This document shows positions 31,220-39,219 of a stretch of 46,341 nucleotides of DNA, piece after piece (the stretch's first letter is position 1; each line of letters opens with the position of its first letter). The position numbers and the translations under genes are program-made. This stretch comes from Asparagopsis taxiformis. Taxonomy: Eukaryota; Rhodophyta; Florideophyceae; Bonnemaisoniales; Bonnemaisoniaceae. The stretch spans positions 1 through 46,341 of the forward strand of contig JALQPE010000014.1 in NCBI GenBank assembly GCA_030407315.1, in the 5' to 3' direction. The notes under the pieces were generated by a model that was not told the DNA's origin, ran no database searches, and saw only the letters and a list, made by a program, of their open reading frames with translations.

Positions 31220-31453
31220 CTACACCGCGCACCAAAATTTCTCTCCCGAACCCAGCCCACATGCCTGATTGCGGCGACCGCACCATCACCACACATCATT
31301 GACAGCCGAACACCGGCCTCACGCGCCGACCGCCGCGCCAAATACGCCAAAGCACGCTCACGGCACCTCGCGAAAACAGAAGAGATACGAAATCTTGCCA
31401 CTAATCTCTACCAGCAGGCACTGCTCGAACTTGAACAAGACACGACACGCAAC

Positions 31454-33643
31454 ATGTCACATCCACAACCCACTCCACCTCCTCCACCCTCCGATCCTAT
31501 CCCGACACTCCTCTCTTCCCCACTACGGATCGATATACCCATGCTCACCTCTTCCAACTTAGCTCAATGGTGCAATACAATAGAGTGTCATGCCACCCTC
31601 AAAGATCTAACACCGTACCTCGAGGATCCTCCTCCGCTAACTCCTACTGACCCTTACGCTTTCCGTATCCATGAGCAGAAAACCGCTCTGGCGCGTCTCC
31701 TCATACTCCCAAATATCTCACCTGAGATTCTAAGAACCGTGAGCCCATCTGTTCTCACGAGCCCCACACCCGTCCTCTACCAACACCTCCAGGATAAACT
31801 GAAGGCAGTACACCCACGAAATTCGGAAGCTAACCTACGCAGGCGTGCTCACCAAATCAAGTACACCCCAGGCACGACGATACAATCATACATCGACCAG
31901 CACACCGAATTGCGAGAACAAATGATACAATCTTCATTCCCGAACATTGCAGATGAACAAACCACCGTTCAGTTTCTACTCAGTGGGTTATACGAAGCAC
32001 CAGACTACGCCTCCCTGCTTCGCGATCTCGCGAACTACCATCATTTCCATGACGGAAAACGCCCAAGCCTGGACTTAGTGATCACTATGCTGATAGAGCA
32101 TGAAAATGCTGCAGCGCCAAGCCACAACACGGATAACCATCCAACACACACGCCATCCCATCCTCCGTATGGGCACAACACACCTTCTCCAATGTATTGC
32201 CACCCTCCACATCCAATACGATATCCACCGTTGCATTCACTGACACATCATGGTACACTGATGCCATTAACCCCATCCCCACAGCTGAGACGCAATACAC
32301 GTTATAACCTTGCCAAACAACGTCAACCACCACGCGACTACAAGGGCCCATGGTGCACACTTCATGGCAGCAAGAACCACACGACGGAAATGTGTCACAC
32401 CAGACAACAATTGCTACTACAGCAGCACAACACACCGTCAACCTCGCCACACGCGAACTACATGCTGCAATCTCCTCTCACTTTACCGCCTACCCCTCTG
32501 GAACAACCGAGGATGCACCATCCCCCATTCCATTCTCCGCAGCCATCCAATGGCACCCCACCAACAATGCTGCCCCCATCGCCTGAACAACACAGTTCAC
32601 TAGCTTCCCCAGCGTACAACCCCGTCGGTGACTCTCCACCACAAGACCAAATAAACTTCCCTCCTTCTTATTACCTTCTGGACTCAGGCGCTGCTCCCAC
32701 ACACACTCGTGACCCACAACCCCAAATGACACCGACAACGTCGCAAACCACCACAGCAAACGGACAGAAAGCGACAATCACACACCAGGGACCTCTAACC
32801 ATACCTCTATCGACCAACAAGTCTTTGAAAATCCCTCGGGCGGTAGCAATGCCGTCCGCACAACACAATTTACTGTCAGTGGGACAACTAACCTCCGACA
32901 ACGACGTCATATTCCAGCGACGAGCGGCTTACATTACAAAGCGACAGCCACCGCCTCACCCATCCCAAATCATAGCCACAGCACCATGCAGGGACAATCT
33001 CTATTTCCTTCCCACCTCTCCTGTCACCCCGCATTCCCATCACAACCAATGTAATGGAGCACGTTCCCTCCCTCCCCCCTCTTGCGAAAAAAAGCCAAAA
33101 CAATCCTCCACTTCCACCAAAACAACGGCACCCACCGCACCCCCACGCGCATACAAACCCAATGTAACTAAGCCGCGACCATTTCGTCTTACAGCTCACC
33201 ATAAGACGAAACAGAACAACTATCGACCGGCCACATCGGTCACAGTACCACCCAAAATACCAAGAAAGGTCACCTTCTCCAGCCCACTTACATCCACCGC
33301 ACCAAGCCAAAGCACAGACCCCACTCATCAAACAATCAAGAATTCCCACCCTTCCTCCGTGAATAGGCACAAATCCACACGCACAGAAGACACTGAAATC
33401 CCTGCGACGCCAATCCCACCACGACGCATACAACACCCAACAAAAATCGTCAGCCCCTTGTCCAGCACGATGCAGGACGCCACTCCCGACAAGAATAAAG
33501 AATCTGGCACTAAAGCAACCCCACACAGCTCACATTACCGCCCCGTCCACAGCCGACAACCACGCCATCACAAATCGTACAAGATTATCACGAATGGCAC
33601 ATCCGACTTGGACATCTTCACCCCGCCCGCATACAACAATTAG
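31454..33643 (+). CDS. Copia Gag and protease (copia-2)
   Basis: A 729-residue frame from ATG 31454. The same frame is open upstream, and codons from about 31325 are conserved with copia-1, so the true start may be earlier. Gag core spans about 31540-32110. The zinc knuckle at 32354-32395 has C-x2-H-x4-H-x4-C, with His in the place of the usual second Cys. A His/Pro-rich linker follows, then the protease active site LLDSGA (Asp 32681) and IPRAVAMPSAQHNLLSVGQL (typical copia protease end). The tail (33080-33560) is Pro/Thr-rich. The frame ends just as the integrase zinc region opens in another frame. Confidence 0.9.
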   Translation: MSHPQPTPPPPPSDPIPTLLSSPLRIDIPMLTSSNLAQWCNTIECHATLKDLTPYLEDPPPLTPTDPYAFRIHEQKTALARLLILPNISPEILRTVSPSVLTSPTPVLYQHLQDKLKAVHPRNSEANLRRRAHQIKYTPGTTIQSYIDQHTELREQMIQSSFPNIADEQTTVQFLLSGLYEAPDYASLLRDLANYHHFHDGKRPSLDLVITMLIEHENAAAPSHNTDNHPTHTPSHPPYGHNTPSPMYCHPPHPIRYPPLHSLTHHGTLMPLTPSPQLRRNTRYNLAKQRQPPRDYKGPWCTLHGSKNHTTEMCHTRQQLLLQQHNTPSTSPHANYMLQSPLTLPPTPLEQPRMHHPPFHSPQPSNGTPPTMLPPSPEQHSSLASPAYNPVGDSPPQDQINFPPSYYLLDSGAAPTHTRDPQPQMTPTTSQTTTANGQKATITHQGPLTIPLSTNKSLKIPRAVAMPSAQHNLLSVGQLTSDNDVIFQRRAAYITKRQPPPHPSQIIATAPCRDNLYFLPTSPVTPHSHHNQCNGARSLPPPSCEKKPKQSSTSTKTTAPTAPPRAYKPNVTKPRPFRLTAHHKTKQNNYRPATSVTVPPKIPRKVTFSSPLTSTAPSQSTDPTHQTIKNSHPSSVNRHKSTRTEDTEIPATPIPPRRIQHPTKIVSPLSSTMQDATPDKNKESGTKATPHSSHYRPVHSRQPRHHKSYKIITNGTSDLDIFTPPAYNN

Positions 33644-34632
33644 CCGTCCGAAGGCTCGTCACAGGCCTCCCCAACACGCTCAAATCACCACCACCCAAAC
33701 TGACGTGCACCGGATGTGCTCTCGGCAAACAGACATCAGCTCCATTTCGACCAAGAGCGCGCACGGCACCCCTTTGTGCACACATCCATACTGATGTCTG
33801 TGGCCCGTTCAACCCCCCATCCATCCACAAGAACCGCTACTTTGCCACCTTCCTCGACGAACATAGCCGCTTCTTACATGTTCATCTAGCCCCTCAGAAA
33901 AACAAAGCTGCGGAACACATACAACAATATATCGATCGCATCCACACACTAACTCCTCTACGCGTCACTGACGTTACCATGGATAACGCAAAAGATTACT
34001 TCAGTCATTCCCTCCAACATTATTTCCACTCGCAGCATATCACAACACACGCCACTATACCGCACAGCCCCCAAGAGAACGCGCTCGCGGAACGCATCAA
34101 TCGCAGTCTCATGGACACAACGCGCTCCCTCCTGATCACATCAGGACTCCCATTCATACTATGGGACTATGCCCTGCACGCAGCCGTTGACCACCATAAT
34201 CATTCACCCCATGCGGCTCATGGTAAAACGCCTATATCATTATGGACTGGCCAGACGCCTGACGTCACCACCTTCCTCAAGTCTGGTCAACTTGGCCATG
34301 TTCACGACCGCAAACCACGAACAAAACTTGAGCCTCGCGCACAACTCCTACATTACGTAGGCCGTCTCGACTCTCACCATTATCATCTCTATGACCCTAA
34401 AACGGGCAAAATTAGCCGCTGCCGTACAGCAGACTTCAAAAGGTATGATCCCAATACAGATCCATACGTCACATACCACACTACCCAAGATGCACCTGCC
34501 CCGCACCTACTACAACCCACACCCTACCCCCAACTACCTCGTTCAGCCATCCCAAAACGCTGTCAGAGGCCAGAAAGGCACCGGACGCAGATGAATGGGA
34601 AATCTCCTGGAACGCGGAATTGGACTCACTAG
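33565..34632 (+). CDS. Copia integrase (copia-2), in -1 frame
   Basis: Frame shifted by -1 relative to Gag-protease. The GAG-pre-integrase zinc region is at 33590-33735 (HIRLGH, then CTGCALGK). The catalytic triad is Asp 33793 (HTDVCG), Asp 33982 (TMDNAKD) and Glu 34090 (ALAERIN), spacing D-62-D-35-E. The C-terminal part (GKTPISLWTGQTPD; KISRCRTADFKRYDP) matches copia-1 at 17340-17560. All three acidic residues are intact. The frame runs out at 34632, but RT-like codons already open in the third frame near 34503. Confidence 0.85.
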   Translation, partial: PSQIVQDYHEWHIRLGHLHPARIQQLAVRRLVTGLPNTLKSPPPKLTCTGCALGKQTSAPFRPRARTAPLCAHIHTDVCGPFNPPSIHKNRYFATFLDEHSRFLHVHLAPQKNKAAEHIQQYIDRIHTLTPLRVTDVTMDNAKDYFSHSLQHYFHSQHITTHATIPHSPQENALAERINRSLMDTTRSLLITSGLPFILWDYALHAAVDHHNHSPHAAHGKTPISLWTGQTPDVTTFLKSGQLGHVHDRKPRTKLEPRAQLLHYVGRLDSHHYHLYDPKTGKISRCRTADFKRYDPNTDPYVTYHTTQDAPAPHLLQPTPYPQLPRSAIPKRCQRPERHRTQMNGKSPGTRNWTH

Positions 34633-36119
34633 AACGCCGCGGCACGCTTACATACATTCCACATACACAACTGCCACCTAACACAAAACTTCTACCGGTC
34701 AAAATGGTTCTTAAAACCAAAGTGGACGGCAACGGTATCCCCATCTCCCGCAAAACCAGGTGTAACCTTCGCGGCGACTTACAGAAACCTCACGAGCACT
34801 ATGATCCGGACACAATCACGTCCCCAGTTGCAGACAGAGATGCAATCCGACTTGCACTCGCCATTTCCGCTGCACACAATTATGAGGTACACCATTGGGA
34901 CATAGAATCAGCCTTTTTACACGAGACGTTTGGAACCGACAAGCCCCTTTACATACACCAGCCACAACGCTTTGACGGCACCTACAAGTATCCCGGTCAC
35001 ATCTGCAAAGTGACTGGCAACATGTACGGTGCCAAACAAGCGTGCAGCACATTCGCACGTGGATTATCACAGCACCTGGAAATGCACATCTTTACACGCT
35101 TATCCAGTGAAAGCTGCACATTCCTCCTACGATCCAAAACACACCCAGACAACTTTGTCTTTTTTGTTATCACAATTGATGAATTTCTAGTGGTATCCAA
35201 TTGCTCCCGGCTGCGTGAAACAGCCAAGCAACAACTAGAGTCCAAATACGTCATCAAAGACCTCGGACCTGTCAAACACATCCTCGGATGGAAAGTTAAT
35301 CGCGACAATACCGGCATTCACGTCAGCCAACCCGCATACATTGCAACGCTGCTCCAAAACTTTGGACTCACAGGTGCAAAACCAGCAAGTTCTCCTGTCG
35401 CCTCCGATATACTCAATACCACAAAACACTTGAGCGAACCACTCGACACAAGCAAGTTTAACTACACGTCACTCGTAGGTAGTCTTCGCTATCTGGCCGA
35501 TTCCACACGTCCAGACATCTCCTATATCACGGGATTCCTCGGCCGCTATAGCCACAACCCGACCAAACTCCACTGGCAAGCGGGACTCCGAGTCCTCAGA
35601 TACCTCAAGGACACGCCTAATCAAGGCCTCCACTACCGAACACAATTCCAAAGCTCGCTTAAGGCATTCTCCGACAGCGACTTTGCCACTTGTGAATCTA
35701 CTCGACGATCAACGTCCGGCACGGTAATTATGTACAACGATGTCCCCATTGCATGGCAGTCAAAAAGGCAGAAATTCGTAGCACCAAGCACCTGGGCTGC
35801 GGAATACGTCGCGGGCTACCACACCGCCCAGCACGTCATATGTATTCGCCATCTACTCGCCGATCTACAACACCCAGAACAAAAACCTACTCCGCTCTTC
35901 ATGGATAACGCCGGAGCAGTCATAACAGCCAACACGCCACATCCCACGCCCAAATCCAAACATATTGATGTGAAGTACCATTACCTCAAAGAACAAATAG
36001 CACGCAGCCGCATCGACTTGCAACACATACCATCTACCAACAACGCTGCAGACGTTCTGACAAAGGCCTTGAAGCCGGCACAATACCGTCAACAAGTCAA
36101 ATTACTACGGCTTACTTAA
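34503..36119 (+). CDS. Copia reverse transcriptase and RNase H (copia-2)
   Basis: Open in frame from about 34503; RT similarity begins with SFSHPKTLSEARKA at about 34542, matching GFSHPTTL in copia-1. RT palm: VKMVLKTKVDGNG, HHWDIESAFLHE (first catalytic Asp), and TIDEF at 35172-35186. The second Asp of the usual Y-V-D-D is Glu and Tyr is Thr; copia-1 has TIDD. RNase H: FSDSDFA, STWAAEYVAG, FMDNAGAV, HPTPKSKHIDVKYHY, ending LRLT. Asp-to-Glu at the metal-binding pair normally abolishes or strongly lowers polymerase activity, so this copy is probably not self-sufficient. Confidence 0.9.
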   Translation, partial: APTTTHTLPPTTSFSHPKTLSEARKAPDADEWEISWNAELDSLERRGTLTYIPHTQLPPNTKLLPVKMVLKTKVDGNGIPISRKTRCNLRGDLQKPHEHYDPDTITSPVADRDAIRLALAISAAHNYEVHHWDIESAFLHETFGTDKPLYIHQPQRFDGTYKYPGHICKVTGNMYGAKQACSTFARGLSQHLEMHIFTRLSSESCTFLLRSKTHPDNFVFFVITIDEFLVVSNCSRLRETAKQQLESKYVIKDLGPVKHILGWKVNRDNTGIHVSQPAYIATLLQNFGLTGAKPASSPVASDILNTTKHLSEPLDTSKFNYTSLVGSLRYLADSTRPDISYITGFLGRYSHNPTKLHWQAGLRVLRYLKDTPNQGLHYRTQFQSSLKAFSDSDFATCESTRRSTSGTVIMYNDVPIAWQSKRQKFVAPSTWAAEYVAGYHTAQHVICIRHLLADLQHPEQKPTPLFMDNAGAVITANTPHPTPKSKHIDVKYHYLKEQIARSRIDLQHIPSTNNAADVLTKALKPAQYRQQVKLLRLT

Positions 36120-36185
36120 TCATGACGCGCGGCGACTGTCGGATGATCAATCCATCTTTTCGCGTCAAGCTACCGTAATCCTTCG

Positions 36186-36305
36186 TGTCGGATGATCACC
36201 CAGATCATACACCACATTACAGTAGAATACAAAATAGTATTTATACGTTCACCACCTGACGCCGCCGACGTAGTAAAGAGTTAAGGGACTACTCCTTCAG
36301 CAACA
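36186..36305 (+). repeat. 3' LTR of copia-2
   Basis: 119/120 identical to the 5' LTR (CTCATTC there, CTCCTTC here). About 47 bp upstream, CTGTCGGATGATCA duplicates the LTR start. Confidence 0.95.
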
Positions 36306-36403
36306 ACTACGGAATGTTGAAGAGGAGATATCGTAGTAGTCGCTAGTACTGGGTCAAAATATAATTTTAATAGGAAAAGTTCTTCCCGTTCACCGTTTGT
36401 GCT

Positions 36404-36526
36404 TGTCAGGATAATAATAATGGACAGCCTGTCGAAGAGACCGCCGACGGTCCTGAGATCAGAAGTAACATATAAACAACGTAACAATAGAACCGAATAA
36501 ACTAACCAAGAGTCTCTCTTCCAACA
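36404..36526 (+). repeat. 5' LTR of copia-3 (start inferred)
   Basis: Ends CCAACA directly before GGTTATCAG. The start at TGTCAGG (36404) is chosen because it gives 123 bp, like the other copia LTRs here. A longer start at 36315 (TGTTGAAG) cannot be excluded. 36311-36403 holds nothing else recognised. Confidence 0.5.
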
Positions 36527-36611
36527 GGTTATCAGCCGGATCGCGCCCACTACCCACGATTGCTCCACCCATCTTCTTCCTCAACTCACACGCATTCTCC
36601 CCTTCCCTACA

Positions 36612-37892
36612 ATGGAATACACGCGCCTCCCTCCTCTCGAACTAGACAACTTCCCCCTCTGGAAACGAACTCTCGAAGTTCTCGCATCCAATCTCTCTCT
36701 CGACAACCACCTCAGCGCATCCAACACTACCCCCACCGAACCTGCTGAATTCGCCACCTTTAAACGACAAAACGACCGCCTCACCGTTATCATCCTCTCC
36801 AGCCTTCCCAAGCAAATCACCTCCACTCTCTCAACCGACGCCCTCCAGCTCCCACCATTCCTCCTACTACAGAAAATTACCAACATCGTCCAAGAAATCA
36901 CAACGATCGACCCCATCACACTCGAAGAAGAGGCACGATCCATCACCCTCCACATCGGAGACGACCTCGAAGAATACATTCAGAAACAAAAAACCATGCG
37001 CACAAAAATGCTCCGTGCCTCTTACCCCATGATCAACAATGAAGCAACCAAAATCCGCTTCATGATCCACGGAATCCGACACCACCCCGAGTTCCAGCTC
37101 ACGCATGCAATATTCTCCCACACACCACCATCCACCATCACAGACTTCGCAACTTCTATCCGACGCGCAAGCGCAGCCTCGCGTCTAAAAGAGCGGAAGC
37201 ACATACTCCCATCACCACCCTTCACCCCACACGCACGCTGGTCTCCACGCCAAACCCCAAAACCCAAAAAATGATGCACTTACCATAAATCCGCCACTCA
37301 TACCGATCGCGAATGCAAAGCCCAGGCACCCATGAAAGTACATCCCACCGCCCACGCCGCACACATCCATGCACCACCACAAACCATCCCAAACTATGAC
37401 AACCCACATGACACCGATGAAAACAAGTTCATACTGGACTCTGGCGCTTTTCCCTCGCACCTCCACCAACCACAAGCAGGTATGTCCCCTGTCAAGACAC
37501 CATGGTTCACCACAACAGCCACTAACCGCCATCACCGTATCACACACTGTGGACCATTCCAGTTTCCGACGAAATCTCGTCACTTTCACCTTCCTAACGC
37601 TGTAGTGGCACCGGATATCAAACACAACCTCATATCCGTCAACTCCCTCGCCAAACACCACGGCCCCATCACGTTCACCAACAAAGCTGCCTTCATCACC
37701 GCACCCCGACCAACCACACAGTCCCAGATTGCCTCCTTCACAAACTGCCAATACGTCATCGACAATAAACACCCCTCTCACACCAACAATCACGCATCCT
37801 GCCACACCATACAATCCTCTTCCTCATCATCCAATACACGTGCACCACCATCCAACACCTCCTCCAGCAGAGCTACAACCAGTTCCCTCTAG
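36612..37892 (+). CDS. Copia Gag-protease (copia-3) with one internal TGA
   Basis: ATG 36612 opens a 220-codon Gag (LPPLELDNFPLWKRTLEVLA; then helices typical of copia Gag), ending at TGA 37272-37274. The very next codons, in the same frame, are the zinc knuckle CTYHKSATHTDREC (C-x2-H-x4-H-x4-C, 37275-37316). Protease follows with FILDSGAFPSHL (Asp near 37437) and DIKHNLISVNSLA. In copia-1 and copia-2 the codon before this Cys is TGG (Trp). So the TGA is either a single nonsense change, a readthrough stop controlling the Gag to Gag-Pol ratio, or a recoded Trp. After 37850 the frame changes within a Thr/Pro/His-rich linker. Confidence 0.8.
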
Positions 37893-38058
37893 AAAAACAG
37901 TTCGAAACCGCACCAACACCCCGCACCAGACGCACCGTCACAAAACGCCCGCAGAAAACACAAAGAAGCAGACTAGCCCCGCCCATGGCGCAAAACACAT
38001 ACCACGCCAACACCACGCACACGAACCAAAACCCCAGCGATCTACCGCACCACATATT

Positions 38059-38717
38059 TGTCATACCACAGAGTGGTCTGCCCTGGTGGGGTCGTGTCGA
38101 CATCCTATTGGACGACCCCGGTTCGGGAATAACTAATGGAAACAGCCTCGCCGTACCTCAGACCAGTGAGGAAGAGGGACCCATTGGGACAACTAAAGAC
38201 CCCACAAGGGGCAAATTTTAATTAAGCTGACCCACCAACCTTGACACTGTAACACTAACAGTCGGTGATCTCGCGGGCTCCCGCAGTCGCCGTAATCAGG
38301 GATCTGATTGGTGCACATAAGGATATTTATTCCTAACTGTCTACCTACCCTAACTGTTTACAGTAACTTAGTTTAGTATAAAATGCCTCTGGATTAGCCA
38401 GAGTGCTTAACCTTTTAGAGGTAACGTAAACTCACGTGGAATTTACGACTCCACTGAACAGTGTTTGCATTTCTCTATTCCATCCTTCCAGGACGAATTA
38501 GCTTTAGCTATACAGCTCGACGGGTTACGTCTTTCGCTCCATCAATACGCACTTCGTGCGTGAGCACCCCCAACCTTCACCCCGCATTACCGGAAGACCT
38601 TTCGTGGTATACTCGCCATTGGCGGTTGACGCAAGATTCGCTTGCTCTACCACACTACCCAGGCTCGGGACACCTGTAGGGTGGTTTTGCCGCTTTGCGG
38701 ATTTTCTACCTACTACA
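38059..38717 (+). mobile_element. Solo LTR inserted in copia-3
   Basis: A 659-bp unit starting TGTCATACC and ending TACTACA, flanked by ATATT at 38054-38058 and 38718-38722, a clean 5-bp target duplication. It holds GTATAAAATGCC near 38378 as a strong TATA-like box and no coding potential. Its family is not otherwise seen in the window. Orientation cannot be proved from the termini; the TATA-like box favours plus. It is a remnant of LTR-LTR recombination of another retrotransposon, younger than copia-3. Confidence 0.75.
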
Positions 38718-38722
38718 ATATT

Positions 38723-39219
38723 CACCCCCCTATACCATCCCTCCGCCACAACAAACGCATACACCACCAACCAAACCTGCCCCGACTCCACATTCACCTA
38801 CGGCCGCAACTACAAAACAACACTCACCCCTCCCTCCACAATTCCGCTCCCATCCAACCCAGCCCATGCCTACCGCCCCAACAACACACCAACGGAACAC
38901 CCTCGACATCATTCACAGCCCCACACATGACACCGTACTACCACCCACACACTCACCACCACCCAACCACGACCTTCACCTCCAAATGGGTTACGCCAAC
39001 CCCGCCATACTCCACAAAATGTGCTACCCACCCATGTTCCCCGCATTAGCACACAACAGAAATGCCCCAACCGCGAACATAAACTGCAGCGCATGCGCCA
39101 TCTCCAAAACAAAATCAGCCACGCACCGTCCGACCACACACGCCCACCAAGTCGGCCAAAACATCTCATCCGACATCTGCGGACCGATAGATCCCCCCTC
39201 ACGAAACGGTAACCGGTAT
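38723..39219 (+). pseudogene. Copia integrase zinc region (copia-3)
   Basis: Resumes copia-3 after the solo LTR. A Pro/Thr/His-rich linker leads to LHLQMGYANPAILHKM and NCSACAISKTKSATH (His and Cys pairs of the GAG-pre-integrase finger). VGQNISSDICGPIDPPSRNG then covers the first integrase Asp. It is truncated at 39219 by the GC-rich element. Confidence 0.7.

Larger units (their letters stand above)
31085..36305 (+). mobile_element. Young Ty1/copia element (copia-2)
   Basis: LTRs 31085-31204 and 36186-36305 (120 bp) differ at a single base. The flanks are ACCAC (31080-31084) and ACTAC (36306-36310), a likely 5-bp target duplication with one change. Order: primer-binding site, gag, protease, integrase, RT, RNase H, the copia order. 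Despite its youth, the coding part needs two successive -1 frame changes, and one RT catalytic Asp is Glu. It probably arrived as a defective copy moved by others, or the reading needs frameshifting. Confidence 0.95.
36404..39219 (+). mobile_element. Truncated third copia lineage (copia-3)
   Basis: A 5' LTR (about 36404-36526), GGTTAT primer-site start, gag, zinc knuckle, protease and linker, then the integrase zinc region. The element carries a solo LTR at 38059-38717. It is cut at 39219, just after DICGPIDPPSRNGNRY, where a GC-rich element begins. RT, RNase H and 3' LTR are absent in the window. Gag sequence is clearly different from copia-1 and -2. Confidence 0.8.

Noticed and set aside
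37212..37814. 200-residue minus frame in copia-3
   Set aside because: It is antisense to the Gag-protease frame and due to C-rich coding on the plus strand.
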